Shown: positions 16,392 to 25,052 of the stretch, in pieces
Position numbering within the stretch: the stretch's first letter is position 1
Layout: every line of letters starts with the position of its first letter
Assembly: GCF_007741475.1 (NCBI RefSeq)
Contig: NZ_CP036261.1
Location: 4,961,798-5,025,797, forward strand
Length of the DNA: 64,000 nucleotides
Direction: 5' to 3'
Origin: Rosistilla ulvae
GTDB lineage: Bacteria; Planctomycetota; Planctomycetia; Pirellulales; Pirellulaceae
Program-made: the position numbers and the translations under genes
The notes under the pieces: generated by a model
Databases searched by the model: none
What the model was told of the DNA's origin: nothing
The model's input: only the letters and a program-made list of their open reading frames with translations

Positions 16392-17762
16392 ATGACCATG
16401 CAGTTTAACGAGGAAATGCTGACCGCTTACCTGGACGACGAATTGTCCAGCGACGAACGGGCGATCGTTCAACAGACGATCGACGCCGAACCGTCGTGCG
16501 CCAAGCTGCTGGAAGAGCTGCGGGAGCTCCGCGATGCTGTTGCCCAATTGCCTCCAATCCAACCATCGGTCGACCCTGTCGCCGCCGTCCGGCAGCGGAT
16601 CGCCGCCCAAAACCAAACGGCCTTGGCTCGAGAGCAGCGGGCACAAACATGGAGCCGCTTGGCCCTGCTCGCCACCGCCGCCTGTCTGATGCTAGCGATT
16701 GGCAGCTACCTCTTGCGTCCCGAACTTTCACCGGAAAACCAGCCGACCGCCGGATCGATCGCCGACAGCAAGCCGCCATCGGATCCGCAGGTCGTCGATG
16801 CTCCCGCCGCTGATGCTGTCGAATTGCGGGAGAGTCTTGCCTACGAATCTTCCCCGTTGCCCGAGATCCAGAGCGATGCTTATTCGTCGCAGGCCGAGCT
16901 GCAAGTCGCTCCAATGATGAAAGCTCAGCCACCGGCGGCTCCCTTGGCCGGCAACGATGTGCGTCAAAACCGGAGCTCCCCGCAGGCCCCGACTCGCTCC
17001 AACGGGCAATCCTATTCTCGGGCAACTCCCTCCCTTCGACCGGCCGACTCCGCAAACCAAGCAAGCCGGATGGGAGGTGGCTTCGGTGGTTCGATGGCGA
17101 ACCGATCGCGAGCCGCCGTGCAGTCGCCCGCACGATACTTCTTCCGAGCCTCGGGATCGGATAAGGAAGATTCATCGCCATTAGCAACCACCCCCCGTTT
17201 GGACTCACCAGAGCGAAACGAGACGGCTTCCGACAATGCCAAGCTGGCACCGAGCCAACAGGCGGCGCGAGATGCGAAGCGTTCGATGGCGGTCGAATCG
17301 GACGCCGTCGATCGAGCTGCCGCGGCTGAATCGGCCCTCGCCGACCGCGGAGCTTCCCCTCCTCCGGCGGTAGCCTCTGCAGGGGCACCTCGCGCGAGGC
17401 GGGCGGACGTCCGGCGGATTCAAATTCAATCGTCCCCCGAATTGCTAGCAGCTCAACTGGCTCAGATCCGCGATTTGCTAGCAGCCCAAAAGATCGTCTC
17501 TCAACAGCAGGAGCCGAGCGCCGAAGGGAACGCAGAGCAGAAAGATGTAGCGGAAGGTTATGCCCCGTTGCGAGATTTGGCGAAAACCGCGAATCAACCG
17601 ATCCAACTGATAGTCTCCGGCCCCCCTAAGATGCTCCAACAGTTGGCCGAGCAAATTTTGAAAACGATCGCGAATCGTGCGACCATGGGCGATCCTGTGG
17701 CAGGTATGGATTCGGCGGAAGCGGGGGCGGCTTCGGTTCTGCAGATCGACATCCTACCGTAG
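16392..17762 (+). CDS. Membrane anti-sigma factor (putative) paired with the ECF sigma factor
   Basis: 456 residues. Residues 1-80 (FNEEMLTAYLDDELSSDERA, then ELRDAVAQLP) form the usual helical sigma-binding domain, but the zinc-binding HxxxCxxC of ZAS domains is absent, leaving a single Cys36. One membrane helix follows (ALLATAACLMLAIGSYLL, about 94-112). The outer part is long, low-complexity and rich in Ser, Ala, Pro, Arg and Gln, ending in a short folded-looking domain (residues about 335-456: IQLIVSGPPKMLQQLAEQIL). It follows the sigma gene by 31 bases on the same strand. The call rests on position and layout more than on motif identity. Confidence 0.75.
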   Translation: MTMQFNEEMLTAYLDDELSSDERAIVQQTIDAEPSCAKLLEELRELRDAVAQLPPIQPSVDPVAAVRQRIAAQNQTALAREQRAQTWSRLALLATAACLMLAIGSYLLRPELSPENQPTAGSIADSKPPSDPQVVDAPAADAVELRESLAYESSPLPEIQSDAYSSQAELQVAPMMKAQPPAAPLAGNDVRQNRSSPQAPTRSNGQSYSRATPSLRPADSANQASRMGGGFGGSMANRSRAAVQSPARYFFRASGSDKEDSSPLATTPRLDSPERNETASDNAKLAPSQQAARDAKRSMAVESDAVDRAAAAESALADRGASPPPAVASAGAPRARRADVRRIQIQSSPELLAAQLAQIRDLLAAQKIVSQQQEPSAEGNAEQKDVAEGYAPLRDLAKTANQPIQLIVSGPPKMLQQLAEQILKTIANRATMGDPVAGMDSAEAGAASVLQIDILP

Positions 17763-18004
17763 CCCTTCCCCGCACAGCGGGCTCTCTGCCGCGATGAACC
17801 GACGCATTGGCAAAATTCGTTTTTCGGCCAGTTCTTATTCGCCCTCTGCTAATGGGCTTGCTGCGGTTCACGGCTAGTATTCCCAGGGAAATCTCGCCTC
17901 TTTCGCCAGTGAAAGGCTGCTGCAAAAAAGTCTGATAAATTCCGAATTTGGCTAATTCCGCAAAAGCCGCCGAACCAGACACTTAGGTTTTGCACAAAAC
18001 CTGC

Positions 18005-18103
18005 GTGCACAAAAAACAGGCACGCCACTCCGTGCCTGCTTCGGAGCACCCCTGCACGGAATCCGTGCACAGAATCAATGCAAGCACCTAAGTCGTGCAT
18101 GCA
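18005..18103 (+). promoter_or_regulatory. Cluster of GTGCA palindromes upstream of the ribbon-helix-helix gene
   Basis: Four dyads built on the same GTGCA/TGCAC core lie within 100 bases: GTGCAC (18005-18010), CAGGCACG-6-CGTGCCTG (18017-18038), a perfect 17-mer TGCACGGAATCCGTGCA (18053-18069) and TGCATGCA (18096-18103). A further TGCAC lies at 17991. They sit 150-250 bases before the gene at 18251, which encodes a ribbon-helix-helix protein, so an autoregulatory operator array is the natural reading. The whole gap 17763-18250 holds nothing else I can support. Confidence 0.5.
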
Positions 18104-18250
18104 AAAGGGTTTACGTGATAGCGTTTGACCGCATCTGAATATAAGGGCGAGTCTGCGGGAGAGTCGAGGCGAAGGTGATGCCCGGCCACGCAGGACCACA
18201 ACAGAGCGACCTTCTTTAAAGGACGCTGTCTACAGCCACGGAGCGACGGA

Positions 18251-18994
18251 TTGATGGTTAGCCACGAAAACTTCAGTAACCCAACCCAGACACTGAACAA
18301 CACAAACACCGAAACTCGATTCGCTAGCAACGAAGCGGCCCCGGCTGCAGCGACAACCAATCGCCTGAACCTGCCAGCAATCAACGACGGATTGTCACTT
18401 CAAGAACGCCCCGCCGAAGCGATGCGATTGGCTCAAGAAGCCTTCACCCAAACCTCCAACTGGATCGAGTTCTTCCGCGAGACTCTGGGCGTCGAAGGCT
18501 TCGTTCGCAAGTTGTTCCCAACCCTCGAAGAGATGCACTACTTCGAAGAGTCGCACGAGCACGGACAGATCCAAGAAATGCTGACCGCCCTCCGCAGCCA
18601 AGACACCGGCAAGGGAGACACGCTGGAACCACAACGGATGATTACCGTCCGTTTGCCAAAGAGCATGCACGAGTTCCTGCGAGTCCAAGCCGAGGAGCTG
18701 GAACTGAGCATCAACAAGCTGTGCATCAGCAAGCTGCTGCAGACGATCGATGAAAAGATGGTCCCCGAAGAGCGTGGCGGCCGACGCGGACGACGCCCGG
18801 GTCCCCAAGGCCCTCGCAAGAAAAAGGAACAGGAAACGGCCTCCGTCCAACCAACCCAGCAGCCCTACGGCAACCAGACTCCGTACGGTACTCAAACCCC
18901 GTATGGCAGCCAAACTCCGTACGGCACACAGCAGCCTCGCTCGCCACAACCGATGTCTTATCAACAGCCACCACAACGCCCCCACTTTGGTTAA
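18251..18994 (+). CDS. Ribbon-helix-helix DNA-binding protein with Tyr-Gly-Gln repeat tail
   Basis: 247 residues. The recognisable core is MITVRLPKSMHEFLRVQAEE followed by LELSINKLCISKLLQTI (about residues 130-168), a beta strand plus two helices as in Arc/HicB/CopG-type repressors. Before it lies a helical domain (EAMRLAQEAFTQTSNWIEFF, then FFRETLGVEGFVRKLFPT). After it come a basic hinge (RGGRRGRRPGPQGPRKKKE) and a disordered tail with four near-repeats of PYGxQT. ATG 18251 is followed by a second start at 18254. The basic plus YGQ tail is unusual for such repressors and may bind nucleic acid or drive clustering. Palindromes upstream may be its operators. Function beyond DNA binding is not known to me. 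Confidence 0.72.
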   Translation: MMVSHENFSNPTQTLNNTNTETRFASNEAAPAAATTNRLNLPAINDGLSLQERPAEAMRLAQEAFTQTSNWIEFFRETLGVEGFVRKLFPTLEEMHYFEESHEHGQIQEMLTALRSQDTGKGDTLEPQRMITVRLPKSMHEFLRVQAEELELSINKLCISKLLQTIDEKMVPEERGGRRGRRPGPQGPRKKKEQETASVQPTQQPYGNQTPYGTQTPYGSQTPYGTQQPRSPQPMSYQQPPQRPHFG

Positions 18995-19030
18995 GATCGC
19001 CAAAGAACCGGAGGCTTTAATATGCCTTAA

Positions 19031-19051
19031 GGGCAGGTTCCCGACCTGCCC
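19031..19051 (+). terminator. Stem-loop after the ribbon-helix-helix gene
   Basis: GGGCAGGT and ACCTGCCC form a perfect 8-bp stem with a five-base loop, 37 bases after the stop at 18994. No U-run follows, so it may be a processing or weak termination stem rather than a full intrinsic terminator. Confidence 0.4.
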
Positions 19052-19224
19052 CGCCCGTTGGCAATTCGCCGACGGGCCGTCCCCCTGGGCTCCCCTGCCG
19101 GTCCCCACCACGCAACACCTGACACAAGGTAGTGCCCCCGCTCATGCTGCGGAGCCACGGTGGAACCGAACCTAAAGATGGGTATCATGTTGGCGACACC
19201 CCACCCATCACTCGATAGCCCAAC

Positions 19225-19899
19225 ATGATGAAATCCCAATTCCCAGACGCGATGCTGCAGCGGATCCAATCCTGCGGCGTCGTCGCGGTGATCGTGATCG
19301 ATAAGCCACAAGACGCCGTTCCTCTGGCCCAGGCTCTCCTGGCTGGAGGCATCCAAGCGATCGAACTGACTCTCCGCACCCCCGCCGCGATCGAGGCGAT
19401 CCGAGCGATCGCCAGCCAGGTCCCCGAGGTTCTGGTCGGCGCCGGAACCGTCCTGACTCCCGAGCAAGCCGACGAAGTGGTCGATGCTGGAGCCGCCTTT
19501 GCCGTTGCTCCTGGTCTGAACCGGCGAGTAGTCGAGCGCTGCCAAGCCCGCGGCCTCCCCTTCGCGCCAGGAATTGTCACTCCCTCGGATATCGAACTAG
19601 CGGTCGAACTTGGGTGTCGCGAGCTGAAATTCTTCCCCGCCGAACCGAGCGGTGGGATGAGCTATCTGAAAAGCATGGCCGCCCCCTATGCCCACCTGGG
19701 CCTTCAATTCATTCCACTGGGCGGACTGGATGCTGGCAACATGGGTTCATATTTAGGTAGCCCGTTGGTTCCGGCGATCGGCGGATCGTGGATCGCTCCG
19801 CGAAAATTGATTCAACAGCAGGGCTGGGCCGAGATCACCCAAAACGCAACCGAAGCGAGTCGCATCGTCGCCGCTACCCAAAACAAGGAAATCGCATGA
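19225..19899 (+). CDS. eda: KDPG/KHG aldolase (2-dehydro-3-deoxy-phosphogluconate aldolase)
   Basis: 224 residues, class I aldolase family. GVVAVIVIDKPQDAVPLAQALLAGG opens the barrel; IELTLRTPAAIEAI carries the catalytic Glu; VGAGTVLTPEQAD, the PGIVTPSDIE loop and the Schiff-base lysine in LKFFPAEPSGG follow; PLGGLDAGNM is next to last. It splits 2-keto-3-deoxy-6-phosphogluconate into pyruvate and glyceraldehyde-3-phosphate. Its stop overlaps the ATG of a sugar kinase by four bases; the pair forms the lower Entner-Doudoroff or hexuronate route. Confidence 0.93.
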   Translation: MMKSQFPDAMLQRIQSCGVVAVIVIDKPQDAVPLAQALLAGGIQAIELTLRTPAAIEAIRAIASQVPEVLVGAGTVLTPEQADEVVDAGAAFAVAPGLNRRVVERCQARGLPFAPGIVTPSDIELAVELGCRELKFFPAEPSGGMSYLKSMAAPYAHLGLQFIPLGGLDAGNMGSYLGSPLVPAIGGSWIAPRKLIQQQGWAEITQNATEASRIVAATQNKEIA

Positions 19900-20987
19900 G
19901 CAAGGTCGTAACATTTGGTGAAATCATGGGTCGGCTGGCCCCTCCGGGATTTCTGCGTCTGCCGCAAGCGATGCCGGGATCTCTGGATGTCACCTTTGCT
20001 GGCGCCGAAGCGAACGTTGCTGCGTCGCTGTCGATCCTGGGGCTCGATGCCCACTTTGTCACCGCGCTGCCGAACAATCCGATCGCCGACGCCTGCGTCA
20101 ATTCGCTGCGATCGATCGGAATCGACACGTCGTCGATTCTCCGCAGCGACATCGGGCGGCTGGGGCTCTACTTTCTGGAAACCGGCGCCAACCAACGTCC
20201 CAGCCGCGTGATCTACGATCGCGACGGATCGACGATCGGGCAAACGCCCGCCGATGCGTACGACTGGGACAAAATTTTCGCCGATGCTGGCTGGTTCCAT
20301 GTCACCGGGATCACTCCTGCGGTTTCGCAAGTCGCCGCCGAAGCGACTCTGCATGCGGCCGAGGCTGCCAAGCAGAGAGGGCTGACCGTCTCGTGCGACC
20401 TGAATTTCCGTGGCAAGCTGTGGCGATGGGATTCGTCCGCTTCCCCGCACGAACTGGCTGGCCGCACGATGCGGCAACTGCTGCCGTTGGTCGACGTTTT
20501 GATCGCAAACGAGGAGGACTGTGGCGATGTGCTTCAAATTCGCGCCGCCGAGACCGATGTCGCCTCGGGGAAATTGAGCGCCGAGCGTTATCCCGAAGTC
20601 GCCCGCCGCGTGGTCCAGGAATTCCCGAACCTTCGCTATGTAGCAACGACCTTGCGCGAGAGCATCTCGGCGTCGCATAACAACTGGGGCGCGATGCTGT
20701 ACGATGCCGCTGCTGAATCGGCCAGCTTTGCGCCGCAGTCCGGCGGAGAATACGAACCCTATTCGATTCGCAATATCGTCGATCGCGTGGGTGGGGGCGA
20801 TTCGTTTGCGGCCGGACTGATCTTCGGTCTGCTGAACGACGATTACCCAACTCCCGAAGCGGCGTTACAATTTGCAGTGGCCGCTTCCTGCTTGGCGCAT
20901 TCGATCATCGGCGATTTGAACTTTTCCAGCCGCGAGGAAATCGACGCGTTGGCCAAGGGAAGCGCCAGCGGCCGCGTCGTCCGATAG
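19896..20987 (+). CDS. kdgK: 2-keto-3-deoxygluconate kinase (PfkB family)
   Basis: 363 residues from ATG 19896, which overlaps the aldolase stop (ATGA); an upstream in-frame start at 19788 lies inside the aldolase and is rejected. PfkB features: VVTFGEIMGRLAPPGF, the substrate region TFAGAEANVAASLSILGLDA, GRLGLYFLETGANQRPS, and the ATP/catalytic signature DRVGGGDSFAAGLIFGLL with the catalytic aspartate. It phosphorylates 2-keto-3-deoxygluconate to KDPG, the substrate of the adjoining aldolase. The 363-residue length exceeds many KdgK proteins (about 310) through an insertion near residues 185-250. Confidence 0.92.
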   Translation: MSKVVTFGEIMGRLAPPGFLRLPQAMPGSLDVTFAGAEANVAASLSILGLDAHFVTALPNNPIADACVNSLRSIGIDTSSILRSDIGRLGLYFLETGANQRPSRVIYDRDGSTIGQTPADAYDWDKIFADAGWFHVTGITPAVSQVAAEATLHAAEAAKQRGLTVSCDLNFRGKLWRWDSSASPHELAGRTMRQLLPLVDVLIANEEDCGDVLQIRAAETDVASGKLSAERYPEVARRVVQEFPNLRYVATTLRESISASHNNWGAMLYDAAAESASFAPQSGGEYEPYSIRNIVDRVGGGDSFAAGLIFGLLNDDYPTPEAALQFAVAASCLAHSIIGDLNFSSREEIDALAKGSASGRVVR

Positions 20988-21008
20988 GTTTCCCGCATCC
21001 CAAGCACT

Positions 21009-21383
21009 ATGTCCGAACCAACCTCTTCATCGCTGAACTCGCAAACGCCCGATTCGGATCGGAAGCATCCGGTCGACGCGGTTCATTTTGTCCACCATGC
21101 GATCAAGCATGCGATCCGCGACACCGCAGCTCAGCAGTCGGGCAAAGTGTCCGGAGAGGGACTGTGCCGGATCCTGCTGGAACTGGCGGTCGACGAGTTT
21201 GGCGGAGAGGGGGCCAATGTGCTGAAGCAGTGGAACATCCAGACCAGCGACGACGTTGGCCTGATCGTCGTCCGGATGCAAGCCGCCGAAGTCGACGAGG
21301 CGCAGCGCGTCGATCAAAATTCCAACTTCGGTGGCTGGTTCGATCTCGACCAGCCCGCCGACCAGTGGAATCTTAAGTGGTAA
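21009..21383 (+). CDS. Minf_1886 family conserved protein
   Basis: 124 residues. The body fits the small Minf_1886 family of Planctomycetes and Verrucomicrobia: HPVDAVHFVHHAIKHAIRDT, KVSGEGLCRILLELAVDEFG, ANVLKQWNIQTSDDVGLIVV and a D/N-rich end. No enzyme motif, no signal peptide or membrane helix. It begins 21 bases after the sugar kinase stop, so it may be the last gene of that transcript. The function is unknown. Family assignment is from memory of the pattern. Confidence 0.72.
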   Translation: MSEPTSSSLNSQTPDSDRKHPVDAVHFVHHAIKHAIRDTAAQQSGKVSGEGLCRILLELAVDEFGGEGANVLKQWNIQTSDDVGLIVVRMQAAEVDEAQRVDQNSNFGGWFDLDQPADQWNLKW

Positions 21384-21432
21384 CGCAATCCGAACAGCCT
21401 GCTGCTCTCGATCATGCGCTGCTCGGAATTTA

Positions 21433-21964
21433 AAACGCAGAGGCGCCGAGGGCGCAGAGTTCTTCCCATTTAAAATCTTCGCACGCAAACACCTCTGCGA
21501 TCTCAGCGAATCTGCGTTTTTAAATAACGCCTCTTCACCGCACCCGGAATTTCCCCAGCTCAATGCACAGGCGAAGAAGCTGAAACGCAGAGGCGCAGAG
21601 AGCGCTGAGTACTTCCCATTAAAATCTGCGCACGCATGCACCTCTGCGATCTCAGCGACTCTGCGTTTTAAAATAACGCCTCTTCACCGCACCCGGAATT
21701 TCCCCAGCTCAATGCACAGGCGAAGAAGCTGAAACGCAGAGGCGCAGAGAGCGCTGAGTACTTCCCATTAAAATCTGCGCACGCATATACCCCTGCGTCC
21801 TCAGCGACTCTGCGTTTTAAATAACGCCCCCAAACCAAACCGGCATTCGGCCCGTTCAACCCGCAACGAAGTAGATCAAACGCAGAGGCGCCGAAGCCGC
21901 AGTGTTCTTCCCATCTAAAATCTTCGCACGCATACACCTCTGCGTTCTCAGCGACTCTGCGTTT
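21433..21964. repeat. Four copies of an 87-bp palindromic repeat
   Basis: Copies at 21433-21519, 21583-21669, 21732-21818 and 21878-21964 are each exactly 87 bp. Each begins AAACGCAGAGGCGC and ends CTGCGTTT, so the ends are inverted repeats, with an internal CACCTCTGCG. Spacers are 63, 62 and 59 bp; the first two are nearly identical (both contain CCGCACCCGGAATTTCCCC) and the third differs. This fills the 606-base gap between the Minf_1886 gene (ending 21383) and the minus-strand hydrolase. Small open frames across the array are by-products of the repeat. The structure fits a REP/MITE-like hairpin element expanded in tandem. Confidence 0.88.
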
Positions 21965-21989
21965 CAAATATCCTTGCGGAGAACTCACA

Positions 21990-23108
21990 TCACTCCGCCA
22001 TCAGGAAGTGTTCAAAGAACGCGTAGATCACTGCGTTGGATTCGGCGTTGGGCGAGTGATCGGGGCGGTTGGTCATCGCCACGCGGTTCTCGTACCCCAG
22101 CACTCGATTAACGGCGATCGTGTGATTAAGTGCCTGCCAACGCTGAGGTGGATCTTCTGAACCGCCCGAAACCAGGAACGGTCGCGGCGCCATCAAGGCG
22201 TGCAGTTCATGTAAGTCGCGTCCCTGCTGCATTAATTTTGGGTAAAGTCCGTAGGCCGGATTGCTGTCGGTGATCAGTCCCCGCTTCCGCCAGGGCTTCG
22301 GATGATAGCCCAGGTACCACGGCTCCCAGTAGTTCACGCTGTTCCTCGCGTTGTCGAAAACGATCCCTGGATCGGACCAGGCTGCACAGGCGAAGCGATC
22401 GAACAGGCATGACGCAAACATCGCCCACTTGCCACCAAACGAATGGCCGACGATCCCGATCCGATCGGCGTCGACCTCGGGTCGCCGTGCCAGCGCGTGC
22501 CATGCGTTGGCCGCCGCGTAGCCGAGCATCGACAGCGGCTGAACTTGCGCATCGTCCAGGCTTGGGTAATACAAACTGTAAGTCCTCGCCGCGGTGGCGT
22601 CGGTTGTTCCGATCGATAGGACAACGAAACCGCGCCGCGCCAACTGCAGCGCAAAATCGCGACCTTCCTTGCCGAGCCCAATCGCGGTCTCGGGTTCGTA
22701 AAAGACAGTGATCACTGCGGGCCGCTCTCCCTGGCCATCGGGAATCAACAGGTAGCCTTCGGTCGACTCTTCAGGCAACCAGCGGAAGCGGACCTTGTGC
22801 TGGACAAAATTCTCTCTCCGTTCCGACTCGAGCACTTCGAGATCCTGGTCTTCGATTTGCGCTGGCCACTGCCCCATCAGGTCTTGCCATTGCTTGTAGA
22901 TCTCGGCGCGGCGGCGCTTCCAGTCGGTTTGGTTTTCAACCATCGTGCCGTCGTTAAACTGTAGCGGCGACCGGAAGCTCCCCTGATCGTTTTGCCATTT
23001 TTCGGGCGGCGTGAAGTAGCGGGCGATGCTTGCTGGTGGTTGGCGATCCTGAGCTGCCAGCGAGTTGGCTGAAAGGGCGATCAGGAACAGGGGGATCCAA
23101 GGTTTCAT
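21990..23108 (-). CDS. Secreted alpha/beta hydrolase (acetyl-xylan/dienelactone-hydrolase-like)
   Basis: 372 residues from the ATG at 23108, which opens a clear signal peptide (MKPWIPLFLIALSANSLAAQ); an upstream in-frame start adds 59 residues without sense. The nucleophile is in GIVGHSFGGKWAMFA, the acid is probably in LVSGGSEDPPQRW and the histidine in NRPDHSPNAES near the end. The family includes planctomycete carbohydrate esterases and dienelactone-hydrolase-like enzymes; the substrate cannot be read. It is transcribed away from the DUF3592 gene; the two share the 165-base region 23109-23273 for promoters. Confidence 0.85.
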   Translation of the reverse strand: MKPWIPLFLIALSANSLAAQDRQPPASIARYFTPPEKWQNDQGSFRSPLQFNDGTMVENQTDWKRRRAEIYKQWQDLMGQWPAQIEDQDLEVLESERRENFVQHKVRFRWLPEESTEGYLLIPDGQGERPAVITVFYEPETAIGLGKEGRDFALQLARRGFVVLSIGTTDATAARTYSLYYPSLDDAQVQPLSMLGYAAANAWHALARRPEVDADRIGIVGHSFGGKWAMFASCLFDRFACAAWSDPGIVFDNARNSVNYWEPWYLGYHPKPWRKRGLITDSNPAYGLYPKLMQQGRDLHELHALMAPRPFLVSGGSEDPPQRWQALNHTIAVNRVLGYENRVAMTNRPDHSPNAESNAVIYAFFEHFLMAE

Positions 23109-23273
23109 CGGTGGGTTCTCGTCGAGGCGGGATATTGGACGTCGGCGATTTCTCGCACGACAAAGGGGGTAAAGCGGCGTAGGTTTCATTAAACTGCCGC
23201 AAGCAGCGGGAGGGGGGATGCGCGACAGCGCCTGCTGGCTGCGTAGATCGCGCGACACAAAAGGAAGGAAATC

Positions 23274-25049
23274 ATGGCTGGTCAATCATACAACAGTTTA
23301 CCTCGCGGCTGTATGGTCGGTTTTGCGATGCCGTTTGTGCTGGTTGGGGTGGCCGCGACAGGGTTTCTGTACTGGAGCACCTACCAAGCCTATCAGGCGC
23401 AGTCGTGGGTGGAGGTTCCCGCGACGATTCTCAACGCCAGCATCAAGACGCATCGCGGCGGCGACAGCACGACCTACAGCGTCGAGACTCGTTACCGTTA
23501 CGATTTTGAGGGAAAAACGTATCACAGCGATCGTGTCAATTTCAGCCCCTTCACTTCCGATGGAAATCGCAACTGGCACCGTGCGATGGTCAGGCGGTTG
23601 CAGCGACACGCCCGTGACAAGACGCCGTACCCCTGTTTCGTCGATCCATCGGCTCCGGAAAACGCCGTCCTGGAGCGTGAGCCGCCATTTCCAATGCTGC
23701 TGCTATTCACGGTCTTCGGGATCGCCTTCGGCGGCGCCGGGATCGCGATGCTATTCCAGGATCGCAACCCGGGCTGGCAGGAGAAACGACTGCAGATCGC
23801 TCAGGCATCGGGCCAGATGTGGCGCGTTCGCAGCGACTGGGAAGAGGGTGAGATCCGGATCTCGCCGCTGCATCGCTTGCGAACTTCACTCCCCTGCCTG
23901 GTGCTGCTGAGCGTTCTGACGCTGCCAACGATTCTGCTGCTGCCTCAAGAATTCCAGCGTGGAAGTTGGTGGGCCTACCTGGGGCTGATCGGCCCGCTGG
24001 CGATTGCGATCGCGGTGGTCAAAGTGTTCACCGCGGTCTGGCATCAGATCGCACGAGGCGTCACCCGCGTTCAATTGGCGACCGTGCCGGGAGTGATCGG
24101 CGGGCCTGTGACCGGGATCATCCACAGTTCGAGAAAGTTGAATATGTTGACCGGCGTGCGCGTTACGCTCCGCTGCGATCGCAAGTCGCGAGACTCCAGT
24201 GAGACGCGGTCGATCGCCACCACGGAGACGTGTTGGCAGGACGAACAAACGATCCTCACCGATCTGAAGCAATCCGATGCCAATGAATCGGCGGTGCCAT
24301 TCGATTTTGTGGTCCCCTTCGACCTTCCCGATTCGGCGCCGCTGGAGGACGAAAAAGTCGATTGGATCTTAACGGCAAAAGGGCTCGGCGGTGGTTCGCC
24401 GCTGGAGATCACTTGCGAGCTGCCGGTCTACAAGACAGCCGAAAGCAGTGAAGATCTGAAGCGTCCCGAGAGTCTTATCGCCGATTTCAGTGGGCCCGAT
24501 CAGCCCGAAGACATCCTGTCGGAATTGGGGGTTCACGCGGTCGATGGTGGAGTCCGGAAGCGGTGGTGGATCACCGGGCAGAAGACGCTCTCGGGGATCC
24601 TGACGCTGCTGGTGATTGCTGGCGGGTTCGACCTCGCATCCTTCCTGATCTTTCGATATGACGGACCTTGGTTCATCGGAGTCGTCTTGGGCTTGATCGG
24701 ATTTCCGCTGACCCTCGGCTTGATCCACACAATGCTTTGGCGATGCCGGATCGAGACCGCATCGGGGATGGTTCGCATTCGCAGCGGCATGATTCCGCTG
24801 GCTCGCTGGAAGAGCATTCCCTTGGATGACTTCGATCGCTTATCGATCCGGCAGACGACTCGGGTGAACGACAAGACGTATTTCGAGGTCTACTTTCAGG
24901 CTCGCAATCGCAAGCCGATCACCGTTGGCAAGGGGATCAACGGCAAGCATCGGGCTCAATTGTATGCCGCGGCGCTATGGCGTCAGGTGATCGGCAGCGA
25001 GCCGCCAGAAATCACAACCCGCCGCTTTGGCGACGACAAGAAGTCGTAG
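23274..25049 (+). CDS. DUF3592-containing integral membrane protein
   Basis: 591 residues. One helix near 15-35 is followed by a DUF3592-like domain (SWVEVPATILNASIKTH, YRYDFEGKTYHSDRV, CFVDPSAPENAVL) and a helix near 142-162. Two helices lie at about 205-250. A soluble beta-rich part follows (GPVTGIIHSSRKLNMLTGVR onward), and two helices near 440-490 precede a final domain with FEVYFQARNRKPITVGKGI. The layout suggests a membrane sensor or scaffold; I cannot name a function. ATG 23274 has a strong AAAGGAAGG ribosome site just upstream. Confidence 0.78.
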   Translation: MAGQSYNSLPRGCMVGFAMPFVLVGVAATGFLYWSTYQAYQAQSWVEVPATILNASIKTHRGGDSTTYSVETRYRYDFEGKTYHSDRVNFSPFTSDGNRNWHRAMVRRLQRHARDKTPYPCFVDPSAPENAVLEREPPFPMLLLFTVFGIAFGGAGIAMLFQDRNPGWQEKRLQIAQASGQMWRVRSDWEEGEIRISPLHRLRTSLPCLVLLSVLTLPTILLLPQEFQRGSWWAYLGLIGPLAIAIAVVKVFTAVWHQIARGVTRVQLATVPGVIGGPVTGIIHSSRKLNMLTGVRVTLRCDRKSRDSSETRSIATTETCWQDEQTILTDLKQSDANESAVPFDFVVPFDLPDSAPLEDEKVDWILTAKGLGGGSPLEITCELPVYKTAESSEDLKRPESLIADFSGPDQPEDILSELGVHAVDGGVRKRWWITGQKTLSGILTLLVIAGGFDLASFLIFRYDGPWFIGVVLGLIGFPLTLGLIHTMLWRCRIETASGMVRIRSGMIPLARWKSIPLDDFDRLSIRQTTRVNDKTYFEVYFQARNRKPITVGKGINGKHRAQLYAAALWRQVIGSEPPEITTRRFGDDKKS

Positions 25050-25052
25050 CGG

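Noticed and set aside
21433-21964. Possible CRISPR array
   Set aside because: Repeat units are 87 bp with inverted ends and two spacers are almost identical; no cas genes are near.
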